From assembly GCF_001623405.1 (NCBI RefSeq), contig NZ_LUHG01000100.1, forward strand, positions 186,001 to 250,000: DNA of 64,000 nucleotides. The letters run 5' to 3'. Made by a program: the position numbers and the translations under genes. The DNA comes from Hydrotalea flava (GTDB taxonomy: Bacteria > Bacteroidota > Bacteroidia > Chitinophagales > Chitinophagaceae). Positions 42,784 to 52,037 of this stretch are shown here, in pieces (position 1 is the first letter of the stretch; each line of letters opens with the position of its first letter). The notes under the pieces are model-generated. The model did no database searches and was not told the origin of the DNA. It was given only the letters and a program-made list of their open reading frames with translations.

Positions 42784-43520
42784 CAGTTTACCACTTCATC
42801 AGAAATTTGTTGAAACAATGCGTACTGCATGCTCCCATTGCACTCACAAAGAATGAACGAATAGATCGTCAAACCCACCGCGTTATAAAAAAAGTTTTAC
42901 AAAATGAAGGCATTGGTGTAGATGTAGGTGCTCACAAAGGAAAAATTACAGCAATGATGGTAGCGGCATCACCCCGCCAACAACACTATGCTTTTGAGCC
43001 CATCCCACAATTGTTTAAACATTTAGAAAAAAAATTTAATGAAAAAGTAAAGGTGTATCCTTATGCATTGAGTAATAGTACAGGCATTTCAACCTTTAAT
43101 CTGGTTACAACCAATATGGCATACAGTAGTATACGAAAAAGGCCTTATGACCGGCATGAATTAGATGACTACATACCTGTTAACTTAAATACGTTAGATG
43201 CAGTTATTCCTTCATCCATCCAAATACAGCTAATTAAAATAGATGTGGAAGGGGCAGAGTTTTTAGTATTAGAAGGCGCTATGCAAACCATACAACGCTG
43301 TAAGCCCATAGTTTTGTTTGAATTTGGTAAAACCGGTGCCGGTGTATATGGTATTCCTTCCAGAAAAATGTTTGCCTTATTTAACCAAACACTGCGCTAT
43401 AACATTTTTACTTTAAGCGGATGGCTACAACAAAAAGAACCACTTACTTATGCCCAATTCAACCATTTTTTCATTCATGAAAAAGTTTATTTCTTTTTAG
43501 CGGCACCTCAACCGGATTAA
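42744..43520 (+). CDS. FkbM family methyltransferase
   Basis: SAM-dependent O-methyltransferase of the FkbM type, 258 residues. The SAM-binding motif is GVDVGAHKGKITAMMVA; then the FkbM marker IQLIKIDVEGAEFLVLEGA followed by IVLFEFG. Such enzymes methylate sugars or other glycan hydroxyls in surface polysaccharides, but no glycan genes are adjacent. The ATG at 42744 lies inside the pseudouridine synthase gene, 40 bases before its stop. That is unusually long for coupling; a later non-ATG start, for example TTG at 42777, would shorten the overlap to seven bases. Confidence 0.85.
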   Translation: MEKLYSTQKHNRLTVYHFIRNLLKQCVLHAPIALTKNERIDRQTHRVIKKVLQNEGIGVDVGAHKGKITAMMVAASPRQQHYAFEPIPQLFKHLEKKFNEKVKVYPYALSNSTGISTFNLVTTNMAYSSIRKRPYDRHELDDYIPVNLNTLDAVIPSSIQIQLIKIDVEGAEFLVLEGAMQTIQRCKPIVLFEFGKTGAGVYGIPSRKMFALFNQTLRYNIFTLSGWLQQKEPLTYAQFNHFFIHEKVYFFLAAPQPD

Positions 43521-43543
43521 TCGCAAAGTTTTACAGGTATTCC

Positions 43544-43551
43544 TATATTTG
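43544..43551 (+). promoter_or_regulatory. -7 promoter element of bioB
   Basis: TATATTTG matches TAnnTTTG and lies 26 bases before the bioB ATG. Confidence 0.55.
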
Positions 43552-43577
43552 TCGCTGAAAAAGTAGAAATCAATTAT

Positions 43578-44570
43578 ATGCAAACAGATATCAGAAGTAA
43601 CTGGACCCTTTTAGAAATTGAAAATATATACCGCTCACCTTTATTGGAATTAATATTCAATGCAGCAACCCTGCATAAAAAATACAATAACACTGCAGAA
43701 GTACAGGTTTGTACTTTACTGAGTATTAAAACCGGAGGTTGTACCGAAGATTGTGCCTATTGCCCACAGGCAGCACGTTATAATACCGATGTAAATGTTC
43801 AGGCTTTAATGCAAAAAGAAGAAGTACTGGCTTATGCAAAAAAAGCAAAAGATGCTGGCAGTACCCGTTTTTGTATGGGTGCAGCCTGGCGTGAAGTACG
43901 CGATAACAGAGATTTTGACCGGGTATTGGAAATGGTAAAAGGCGTAAATGAAATGGGCATGGAAGTTTGCTGTACACTGGGTATGCTGACTGAAGATCAG
44001 GCAAAAAAATTAGCAGATGCCGGTTTATATGCCTACAACCATAATTTAGATACCAGTGAGGAACACTATCACGAAATCATTACTACCAGAACATACAACG
44101 ACAGATTAAATACTTTAGAAAATGTAAGAAAAGCTGGTGTTACGGTTTGTTGCGGCGGTATTATTGGATTAGGCGAAACACATGAAGACAGAATAAAAAT
44201 GCTACATACACTGGCAACAATGCCCCAACACCCGGAAAGTGTACCCATTAATGCACTGGTACCCATTGCCGGAACCCCTTTGGCACATAATAAAAAAGTA
44301 GATGTATGGGATATGGTGAGAATGATTGCCACAGCAAGAATTATTATGCCTGCAACCATGGTACGCCTGAGTGCCGGAAGAACCAGTATGACTATTGCAG
44401 AGCAAGCACTATGCTTTCTGGCAGGTGCCAACTCAATTTTTGCCGGAGATAAATTATTAACCACTCCCAACCCCAGTTTTGAAGAAGACAATGTTATGTT
44501 TGAATTACTGGGTTTGGTACCAAGAGAATCTTTTAAAGAAGAAAAACAACATTTGAGTGAAATGGTATAG
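43578..44570 (+). CDS. bioB: Biotin synthase
   Basis: Radical-SAM enzyme that inserts sulfur into dethiobiotin. The 4Fe-4S site is CTEDCAYC with Cys55, Cys59 and Cys62 in the CxxxCxxC motif; [25 protein letters not shown] and the [2Fe-2S] cysteine region [19 protein letters not shown] are typical, as is the C-terminal RLSAGRTSM segment. Length 330 is usual. No other bio genes are adjacent. No BirA operator-like palindrome is evident before the gene. The stop codon is TAG. Confidence 0.95.
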   Translation: MQTDIRSNWTLLEIENIYRSPLLELIFNAATLHKKYNNTAEVQVCTLLSIKTGGCTEDCAYCPQAARYNTDVNVQALMQKEEVLAYAKKAKDAGSTRFCMGAAWREVRDNRDFDRVLEMVKGVNEMGMEVCCTLGMLTEDQAKKLADAGLYAYNHNLDTSEEHYHEIITTRTYNDRLNTLENVRKAGVTVCCGGIIGLGETHEDRIKMLHTLATMPQHPESVPINALVPIAGTPLAHNKKVDVWDMVRMIATARIIMPATMVRLSAGRTSMTIAEQALCFLAGANSIFAGDKLLTTPNPSFEEDNVMFELLGLVPRESFKEEKQHLSEMV

Positions 44571-44591
44571 CGGCTCAACAATTCATTTATT

Positions 44592-45617
44592 CTAAAGGCC
44601 ATCACCCTTCCAGTTAAAATTTAAACTAACCTGGTGAAACATGTTTTGCTGATAAAAACCGGTTGCATAACGAATGTGTATTTTTTTAAATAGCACACCT
44701 GCACCCAACGTAAATCCATTTAAACCATTGGCCGTAGCATAAGCATTTAAATCGTGACGGCGTAAAAAATTATAGCCTACGGTAACTTCTACTTTATGAT
44801 CAATCAACAATTGTACAGAAGCAACCAAATGGGTTACCAATTGATTTATAAAATTAGCATTATTGCTTGTATTACTATAAGCTGCATTAAAAGCAGTATC
44901 ATTATACAAGGTATTAAAGGTTTGTAAATGATGCGCCGTTAATGAAAATTGCAAAGGTGCCTTTTCTAATCTTTTAGTAAAGCCCATTTGCACATCAAAA
45001 GGCAATTCTTCTCTTATGCCATGGGTATAAGTTTTTAATTGCGATCCCATATTTTTAACAACCAATCCGGCCTGAAAACCCCGAGCGGAATCATAATAAT
45101 TTAATCCAATATCTATTGCTATTCCGCTGCTTTTATATTGGGCATAATGGCTATTCATGAATTTAAAAGTACCACCCACCCACCAATTGTTGTGATAAGC
45201 ATGCGAAAATAGGAGCTGCGCCACATAATCTACAGGTTTAAATGTTCCGAAAACATTGCCGGCAGCATCTGTTTGAGTTAAAATGCCATAATCAAAATAA
45301 TTAATACCAATGGCTACATTGGTTTTTGATTGATTCAAATACCATGCAGTGGTTAAGCTATAATTTTTAATGCCTGCAATAAAATTATTGAAAGCAGTAT
45401 TGAGTTGCTGCTGCATAGCAGGCCTTAACAGTGCCGGATTTTGAAAAGCCATACCCACATCATTGCTAATATTGGAAATATTTACCCCTCCCAATGCAGA
45501 CAATTGGGCTGTATTAGGCTGTGTAACAAAATTATATACAGTATTTCCGCCCAATGTTTGGGCAAACAAACCCATGCTGCATAACAGCAAAAAAAGAAGG
45601 AATTGCAGTTGTTTCAT
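44592..45617 (-). CDS. porQ: Type IX secretion system protein PorQ
   Basis: Outer-membrane beta-barrel protein of the PorV/PorQ group, part of the type IX secretion system of Bacteroidota; in Porphyromonas PorQ works with PorZ at the surface in attaching cargo to A-LPS. The signal peptide MKQLQFLLFLLLCSMGLFAQ leads to TLGGNTVYNFVTQPNTAQLSALGGVNIS and MAFQNPALLRPAMQQQLNTAFNNF, the PorQ opening, followed by REELPFDVQMGFTKRLEKAPLQFSL, the conserved region. I start at the ATG at 45617 (341 residues), which gives a proper signal peptide; the longer frame to 45719 would put 34 residues before it. No other por genes are in the window. Confidence 0.88.
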   Translation of the reverse strand: MKQLQFLLFLLLCSMGLFAQTLGGNTVYNFVTQPNTAQLSALGGVNISNISNDVGMAFQNPALLRPAMQQQLNTAFNNFIAGIKNYSLTTAWYLNQSKTNVAIGINYFDYGILTQTDAAGNVFGTFKPVDYVAQLLFSHAYHNNWWVGGTFKFMNSHYAQYKSSGIAIDIGLNYYDSARGFQAGLVVKNMGSQLKTYTHGIREELPFDVQMGFTKRLEKAPLQFSLTAHHLQTFNTLYNDTAFNAAYSNTSNNANFINQLVTHLVASVQLLIDHKVEVTVGYNFLRRHDLNAYATANGLNGFTLGAGVLFKKIHIRYATGFYQQNMFHQVSLNFNWKGDGL

Positions 45618-45723
45618 TAGCGCGGTCAAGATACTAAAACTTGTAATTGTTCCGGTAAAAGTTAGCTTCCAAACTAAATTTTCCCCTTTAAAAAAAGGAA
45701 TGGGTAAGCTTTGCAGCAATAAT

Positions 45724-45731
45724 TATATTTG
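45724..45731 (+). promoter_or_regulatory. -7 element of mutS, five bases before its ATG
   Basis: TATATTTG ends five bases before the mutS ATG, the same geometry as at 40042 and 41715; it predicts a leaderless mRNA. Confidence 0.6.
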
Positions 45732-45736
45732 TTGTC

Positions 45737-48373
45737 ATGCAAAAATCAGTTTCAGAAACCCCCTTAATGCAACAGCATAATGCAATCAAGCAAAAATACC
45801 CTGATGCCATTCTGTTATTTCGGGTAGGCGATTTTTATGAAACTTTTGGTGCCGATGCTATTGTTGCATCATCCGTTTTAGGTATTACCCTAACCAAGAG
45901 AAATAATGGCGCTGCTGCTGCATCTGAGCTGGCCGGTTTTCCGCACCATGCCTTAGAAACATATTTACACAAATTAGTAAAAGCCGGTTATCGGGTGGCC
46001 ATTTGCGACCAGTTAGAAGATCCAAAACAGGCCAAAGGCATTGTAAAAAGAGGTGTAACCGAATTGGTTACCCCGGGTATTGCCACCAATGATAAATTAC
46101 TGGAACATAACAGCAATAATTTTTTAGCTGCCGTTCATTTTACAGAAACTATTACAGGAATTGCTTTTTTGGATATTTCAACCGGTGAGTTTTTTATTGC
46201 AGAAGGCAATATAGAATATGCTGATAAATTACTGCAAAGTTTAAAACCGGCAGAGGTAATCTTTCAACGCAACCACCAAAAACAATTCAAAGAATTATTT
46301 GGTAACAAGTTTTATACCTACACACTAGAGTCATGGATTTTTGATGAATTGTTTGCCAATGAAAGCTTGCTCAAGCATTTTCAATCGCATTCATTAAAAG
46401 GTTTTGGCATTGAACATTTAAAAGCCGGAATAGTAGCAGCCGGAGCTATTCTGCATTATCTGAAAGAAACAGAACATCCTAACCTACAACATATTACAGC
46501 AATAAAACGGATTGAAAAAGAAGATTTTTTATGGATGGATCGTTTCACCATTCGCAACTTAGAATTATTGGGTAGCGGCCATAATGAAGGCAACGGATTA
46601 TTACAAATTTTAGACAATACCATAAACCCAATGGGCGCCCGTTTATTGCAACGCTGGATGGTTTTTCCACTTAAAAATAAAATTGCGATTCAGGAAAGAT
46701 TAGATGCGGTTGCTTATTTAATTAAGGAACCTGAATTACGCAGCAAAACTGCCCATGCCATTAAGCAGTGTGGTGATATTGAACGCTTACTGAGTAAAAT
46801 TCCCACAAAAAAAATTAATCCCCGCGAAGTATTGCAAATTGCCAAAGGATTACAGCAAACCGCTGCCATAAAAAGCGCATTTGCCAATTGTAACAATATT
46901 TATTTACAACGTTTATCTGATGCGTTAAATAATTGCAGCGTAATTACAGAAAAAATTATTAAAGAGCTAAAAGATCCACCCCCGGTTTCTGCACAGAAAG
47001 GAGATGTTATACAAGTTGGGGTGGATGCAAACTTAGATGAATTAAGAAAAATTGCTTCAGGAGGTAAATCATACTTACTCAATATCCAACAAAAAGAATC
47101 CGAAGCCACCGGAATAACATCATTGAAGATTAGTTTCAACAATGTATTTGGTTATTACCTGGAAGTTACCAACGCTCATAAAAATAAAGTACCCACACAC
47201 TGGATAAGGAAGCAAACTTTAACCAATGCTGAGCGATACATTACGCCTGAGTTAAAAGAATATGAAGAAAAAATAATGGGTGCTGAAGAAAAAATTCTTG
47301 CACTAGAGTCCGGTTTATATGATGCACTGTTAACTGCGCTGCAAGATTATATTGCACCCATACAGGTAAATGGCAGTACGTTAGCCATTATGGATTGTTT
47401 AATCTGTTTCGCTGAAAATGCGTTGAAATTTGAATACAGAAAACCTGAAATACACGATGGGTTAGCATTGCATTTAAAAGAAAGCCGGCATCCGGTCATT
47501 GAACGAAATATGCCTTCAGGTGAAGCATATATTGCTAATGATATTTCATTGGATCCTTTAACCCAGCAAATTATTATTTTAACCGGACCAAACATGAGTG
47601 GTAAAAGCGCCATATTACGTCAAACTGCCTTAATTACGCTCATGGCTCACATGGGCAGTTTTGTACCTGCTGCAAATGCCTCTATTCCATTAACCGATAA
47701 AATTTTTACCCGTGTTGGTGCCAGCGATAATTTAAGTGGGGGTGAATCTACTTTTATGGTAGAAATGAATGAAACAGCCAGCATTATTAACAACCTTTCA
47801 GAACGGAGTTTAATTTTATTAGATGAAATAGGAAGAGGTACCTCAACCTATGATGGTATTTCCATTGCATGGAGTATGGTAGAATACTTGCACGATTCGC
47901 CATTTACGCCAAAAACATTATTTGCTACCCATTACCACGAATTAAATGCACTGGAAAACCAATTGTCACGGGTAAAAAATTTTCATATTACCAATAAAGA
48001 AACAAGTAATAAAGTTATTTTTCTGCGAAAACTGGCGCCGGGTGGCAGCACACATAGTTTTGGTATTCATGTTGCTAAAATGGCCGGCATGCCGCCTGAA
48101 TTAATTGAACGGGCCAACCAAATTTTACTGCAATTGGAAGGAAAAGAATTACAACATCAACATAATGATGATGAACCTGATACAACAACACATTTGCCGA
48201 AAATAAAATCAGGAAAATTGATAAAAGCGCCACAAGTTCAGTTATCTATTTTTGATGCACATACCGAAACTTTTGAAAACATTCGTAAAATACTGGCTGC
48301 CATTGACATTAACCGACTTACGCCGGTTGAGGCGCTGATGAAGTTGAACGAAATAAAAGATATGCTTCGCTAG
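45737..48373 (+). CDS. mutS: DNA mismatch repair protein MutS
   Basis: Mismatch recognition ATPase of 878 residues. The mismatch-binding F-x-E motif is Phe33-Tyr-Glu35 in GDFYETFG. The clamp and lever domains follow, and the ABC-type ATPase has the Walker A at 617-624 (GPNMSGKS), the Walker B LLDEIGRGTSTYDG, the signature ASDNLSGGESTFMVEM, and FATHYHEL. The C-terminal end is the short linker and dimerisation part (LTPVEALMKLNEIK). It is longer than the average 850 residues but otherwise normal. Divergent from porQ; transcribed alone, ending in TAG and a hairpin. Confidence 0.97.
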   Translation: MQKSVSETPLMQQHNAIKQKYPDAILLFRVGDFYETFGADAIVASSVLGITLTKRNNGAAAASELAGFPHHALETYLHKLVKAGYRVAICDQLEDPKQAKGIVKRGVTELVTPGIATNDKLLEHNSNNFLAAVHFTETITGIAFLDISTGEFFIAEGNIEYADKLLQSLKPAEVIFQRNHQKQFKELFGNKFYTYTLESWIFDELFANESLLKHFQSHSLKGFGIEHLKAGIVAAGAILHYLKETEHPNLQHITAIKRIEKEDFLWMDRFTIRNLELLGSGHNEGNGLLQILDNTINPMGARLLQRWMVFPLKNKIAIQERLDAVAYLIKEPELRSKTAHAIKQCGDIERLLSKIPTKKINPREVLQIAKGLQQTAAIKSAFANCNNIYLQRLSDALNNCSVITEKIIKELKDPPPVSAQKGDVIQVGVDANLDELRKIASGGKSYLLNIQQKESEATGITSLKISFNNVFGYYLEVTNAHKNKVPTHWIRKQTLTNAERYITPELKEYEEKIMGAEEKILALESGLYDALLTALQDYIAPIQVNGSTLAIMDCLICFAENALKFEYRKPEIHDGLALHLKESRHPVIERNMPSGEAYIANDISLDPLTQQIIILTGPNMSGKSAILRQTALITLMAHMGSFVPAANASIPLTDKIFTRVGASDNLSGGESTFMVEMNETASIINNLSERSLILLDEIGRGTSTYDGISIAWSMVEYLHDSPFTPKTLFATHYHELNALENQLSRVKNFHITNKETSNKVIFLRKLAPGGSTHSFGIHVAKMAGMPPELIERANQILLQLEGKELQHQHNDDEPDTTTHLPKIKSGKLIKAPQVQLSIFDAHTETFENIRKILAAIDINRLTPVEALMKLNEIKDMLR

Positions 48374-48383
48374 TATTTGAAAT

Positions 48384-48420
48384 ACAGAGAGACGATCCTA
48401 TTACTGATACGTCTCTCTGT
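48384..48420 (+). terminator. Hairpin after mutS
   Basis: Perfect 11-bp stem ACAGAGAGACG with CGTCTCTCTGT and a 15-base loop. Only a weak T-run follows (TTCCTG), so termination efficiency is uncertain. The next 115 bases hold repeated TATTGGAT words but no gene. Confidence 0.65.
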
Positions 48421-48535
48421 TTCCTGTTACCCTGATTGTTTTTAAAAGATTGTATTGGATTTGCGGTTTTTTAAAAGTATTGGATGCTGAATTATATTGG
48501 ATATTAGATGCTAAAGTATTCTCCCTCCTTCATTT

Positions 48536-49087
48536 TTATGCACCTGGCATTAATACGGTATCAATAACATGTATTACTCCGTTACTTTGATTTACATCGG
48601 CAATAGTAACATAGCTTTTACCTCCTTTGGCATCGGTTAATACTAGTTTTTTGCCTTCTATTGTAGCGGTTAATGTACCACCCTCTACTGTTTTTAAAGT
48701 TGCTTTACCATGGCCTTCTTTAATTAATTTCGCAATGTCTTTGGCATTGTATTTTCCTGCCACTACATGATAAGTCAAAATTTTAGTTAATAAAGCCTTG
48801 TTTTCCGGTTTTACCAAATTATCAACAGTTCCGGCTGGTAATTTATTGAAGGCTTCATTGGTGGGTGCAAAAACCGTAAACGGACCGGCACTTTGTAAAG
48901 TTTCAACCAATCCGGCGGCTTTTACTGCAGCTACCAGTGTGGTATGATCTTTTGAATTTACTGCATTTTGCACAATGTTTTTACTGGGATACATTGGCGC
49001 TCCGCCAACTTCAACAGTTTTTTCTTTTTGAGCCATAGTTGCATTCATTACCAAAGCCGCTGTCATCATTAAAAAAATTCTTTTCAT
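48536..49087 (-). CDS. Fasciclin (FAS1) domain protein
   Basis: Exported protein of 183 residues with one FAS1 adhesion domain. Signal peptide [20 protein letters not shown]. The FAS1 domain (about 45-183) has the H1 box [35 protein letters not shown], the YHVVAGKY segment, and the H2-like [12 protein letters not shown]. Many Bacteroidota encode such small secreted FAS1 proteins; their ligands are unknown. The 147 bases before it hold no recognisable promoter and no other gene. Confidence 0.9.
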   Translation of the reverse strand: MKRIFLMMTAALVMNATMAQKEKTVEVGGAPMYPSKNIVQNAVNSKDHTTLVAAVKAAGLVETLQSAGPFTVFAPTNEAFNKLPAGTVDNLVKPENKALLTKILTYHVVAGKYNAKDIAKLIKEGHGKATLKTVEGGTLTATIEGKKLVLTDAKGGKSYVTIADVNQSNGVIHVIDTVLMPGA

Positions 49088-49235
49088 AGTGTTTTTTGTA
49101 TTTGTTTTTAAATGTTTTGTACAATAGTTACGAGGGCGGAATCAATTCGGTTTTGTATTTCTGATTTTTTTTGTATCCCGGTATGCCAATAAGTAATTAA
49201 ATTCAACCTTTAAACTTCATCTTAAATGATTTGCC

Positions 49236-50486
49236 ATGCATCAATGGAGAATTAAACTCTCGATATTCATTAATTATTTCGTGTTTGCTATTTTATTAAA
49301 TAGTGTAGGCACGGTTATTCTGCAAGTTCAAAATAATTATGGTGTAACACAAGGTGCTGCAGCCGTTTTGGAGCCCTTTAAAGATTTAAGTATTGCCATC
49401 GTTTCATTTATTATATCTTCTTTTATTACTAAAATAGGCTATAAAAAATCGATGCTCATTGCACTTGCATTTATTTCATTGGTGTGTTTTTCAATGCCTT
49501 ATACCAATAGCTTTTTTGCCACCAAGCTTTTATTTGCGGCTATAGGTTCCAGTTTTGCATTAATTAAAATATCAGTGTACAGTACCATTGGATTAGTTAC
49601 TCGCTCTGAAAAAGAACATATCAGCCTCATGAATTTTGTAGAATCATTTTTTATGGTGGGTATTTTAGCAGGCTATTTTATATTCAGCTATTTTGTAAAC
49701 GATAAAGATCCACATTCTACCGCCTGGCTGAAAGTGTATGTTTGGTTGGGGGCCTGCACTACATTTGCTTTTATTTTATTATTGAGTGCACGACTCGATG
49801 AATCAAAAGCACAACAGCAAGTTCAGAAAATTTCATTAGCGAAAAGTGTTGGAGAAATGTTTCAATTAATTGTTTCTCCAATTGTAGTTATTTTTATTGC
49901 CTGTGCATTTTTTTATGTATTAATTGAACAAAGTATTATGAGCTGGCTGCCCACTTTTAATAGCCAGGTTTTAAAATTACCAACCACACTAAGTATAGAA
50001 ATGGCCAGTATTTTAGCCGGCTCTACTGCAGCGGGCCGCTTTTTAGCCGGCCTGGTACTAAAAAAATTAAATTGGTTTACAACACTGTTTTTATGTTTGA
50101 TTCTGGCAACCATTTTAGTGTTAGTGGCCATACCGTTAGCAGAAAAAACAACGGGGCAACCCATTACCGGTTGGGCTACTGTTCCCATTGCAGCATTCAT
50201 TTTCCCTATGATTGGATTATTAATTGCACCTATTTATCCGGCCATTAATTCAGTTATTTTAAGTACACTTTCGGTAGAAAAGCAAGGTGTTATGTCTGGA
50301 TTAATTATTATTTTTTCCGCATTGGGCGGTACAACAGGCTCTTTAATTACCGGCAATATTTTTCAATATTATGGGGGTACTCAGGCATTCTACTTTTCAT
50401 TGATACCAATCACTATTTTGGCGCTTTGTTTGTTTATTTTCAGAAAATTACAACTCAAATACAAACAACAACATTCACAAGTGTAA
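49236..50486 (+). CDS. MFS transporter, probable trehalose or sugar permease
   Basis: Major facilitator superfamily protein, 416 residues, with about twelve hydrophobic helices and the loop after TM2 containing ITKIGYKKSMLIALAF, similar to the GxxxDRxGRR motif. It is of the sugar/FucP-like type by general layout. It is the first gene of a run with a cytoplasmic trehalase (28-base gap) and a LacI-type regulator (20-base gap), so the likely substrate is trehalose or a similar disaccharide that is cleaved inside the cell. This is inferred from context only. No TonB-dependent outer-membrane transporter is in the cluster. Confidence 0.85.
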   Translation: MHQWRIKLSIFINYFVFAILLNSVGTVILQVQNNYGVTQGAAAVLEPFKDLSIAIVSFIISSFITKIGYKKSMLIALAFISLVCFSMPYTNSFFATKLLFAAIGSSFALIKISVYSTIGLVTRSEKEHISLMNFVESFFMVGILAGYFIFSYFVNDKDPHSTAWLKVYVWLGACTTFAFILLLSARLDESKAQQQVQKISLAKSVGEMFQLIVSPIVVIFIACAFFYVLIEQSIMSWLPTFNSQVLKLPTTLSIEMASILAGSTAAGRFLAGLVLKKLNWFTTLFLCLILATILVLVAIPLAEKTTGQPITGWATVPIAAFIFPMIGLLIAPIYPAINSVILSTLSVEKQGVMSGLIIIFSALGGTTGSLITGNIFQYYGGTQAFYFSLIPITILALCLFIFRKLQLKYKQQHSQV

Positions 50487-50514
50487 ACATTCAATCAATT
50501 TCATTTTATTCTAT

Positions 50515-52017
50515 ATGCAAACATTTGATAACTTATTAAATATTGAAGATTTTGGAGAATTATATGTTACCATCCAACAAAGTAATTTATTTTCTGATTC
50601 TAAATTTTTTGTAGATGCCATTCCTGTTCATTCCGTTGAACAAATTATTCATTCCTATCAGTCACAAAAAAATTCAACCGATTTTAATTTGTTATCGTTT
50701 ATTGAAACGCATTTTAAACTGCCAAGTGACAGTACACTTCATTATCATTCAGACAATAAAGATATTACTACCAATATTCAGGATTTATGGGAAGTATTAA
50801 CCCGGCAACCCGGAGAAAAGGGTGGCACATTGATTCCACTACCCTACCCTTATATTATACCCGGCGGACGTTTCAGAGAAATTTACTATTGGGATAGCTA
50901 TTTTACAATGCTTGGGTTAAGTGTGGATAGAAGATGGGATATCATTGAAAATATGATTAAAAATTTTTCCTATTTAATTAATACGTTCGGCCATATTCCC
51001 AATGGTAACAGAACCTATTATCTTAGCCGCTCACAACCGCCATTTTTTTGTTTAATGGTGGAATTACTGGCTGCAAAAAAAGGGACCCATATTTTATTGG
51101 ATTATTTACCTGCAATTGAAAAAGAATATGCTTACTGGATGGATGGAGCTGACCAGTTATCTGAAACCCAAACAACCTACAGAAGAGTTGTTTTATTAGA
51201 AAATGGTGCTGTTTTAAACAGATACTGGGATGATGCTGATACACCCAGGCCGGAAGCCTATAAGGAAGATACACACTTGGCTCAACAGGTAGCAGGGGCT
51301 ACTGCTAATGAAATATACCGCCATATCAGAGCTGCAGCAGAATCGGGCTGGGATTTTTCGAGCCGCTGGTTTACTGATGCACAAAACATGGCCACAATTG
51401 AAACCACCCATATTATTCCGGTTGATTTGAATTGTTTGCTTTTATTTATCGAAGAAACGCTTGCCAATATTTATAATGGTACCGGCCATACTAACAAAGC
51501 AAACTTATTTATCCAAAAAAGTACACAACGCAAGGAAGCCATTCGGCAGTTTTGCTGGAATGAAGAGAAGGGTTTTTATTTTGATTATCAGTTTATTAAA
51601 AAGCAACAAAAAACAGTTTATTCACTGGCAGCATTATATCCCTTATTTTTTTCAATTACATCGAAAGAAGATGCAGCTAAAGTTGCAGCCATTACGGCTG
51701 AAAAATTTTTACAACAAGGCGGTGCCATTACTACTACATTGCATTCAGGCCAGCAATGGGATGCACCGAATGGATGGGCACCTCTGCAATGGATAACTTA
51801 TAAAGGTCTCAAAAATTATCAGGAAAATCATTTAGCCCATCAGTTAAAAGAGAACTGGCTGTTACTCAATGAAACAGTGTACAAAAATACAGGAAAATTA
51901 ATGGAGAAATACAATGTTGAAACATCCTGCATACATGCGGGTGGTGGTGAATATCCTACCCAAGATGGTTTTGGGTGGACCAACGGTATTTTTCTGGCCT
52001 TGAAAAATGATGATTAA
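50515..52017 (+). CDS. Trehalase, GH37, cytoplasmic
   Basis: Hydrolyses alpha,alpha-trehalose to two glucose. The 500 residues hold both trehalase signatures: PGGRFREIYYWDSYF (116-130) and QWDAPNGWAPLQ near residue 420, plus the NGAVLNRYWDDADTPRPEAYKED segment with the catalytic Asp region, and AESGWDFSSRW. No signal peptide is present, so it acts in the cytoplasm, like TreF. The upstream MFS transporter would bring in the substrate, and the downstream LacI regulator would control expression. First codon ATG; no Shine-Dalgarno is apparent. Confidence 0.93.
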   Translation: MQTFDNLLNIEDFGELYVTIQQSNLFSDSKFFVDAIPVHSVEQIIHSYQSQKNSTDFNLLSFIETHFKLPSDSTLHYHSDNKDITTNIQDLWEVLTRQPGEKGGTLIPLPYPYIIPGGRFREIYYWDSYFTMLGLSVDRRWDIIENMIKNFSYLINTFGHIPNGNRTYYLSRSQPPFFCLMVELLAAKKGTHILLDYLPAIEKEYAYWMDGADQLSETQTTYRRVVLLENGAVLNRYWDDADTPRPEAYKEDTHLAQQVAGATANEIYRHIRAAAESGWDFSSRWFTDAQNMATIETTHIIPVDLNCLLLFIEETLANIYNGTGHTNKANLFIQKSTQRKEAIRQFCWNEEKGFYFDYQFIKKQQKTVYSLAALYPLFFSITSKEDAAKVAAITAEKFLQQGGAITTTLHSGQQWDAPNGWAPLQWITYKGLKNYQENHLAHQLKENWLLLNETVYKNTGKLMEKYNVETSCIHAGGGEYPTQDGFGWTNGIFLALKNDD

Positions 52018-52037
52018 TTTTTTGAAAAATATACGCA

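Noticed and set aside
43521-43577. BirA operator before bioB
   Set aside because: No long inverted TTGTNAACC-like repeat is present; only a -7 element is seen.
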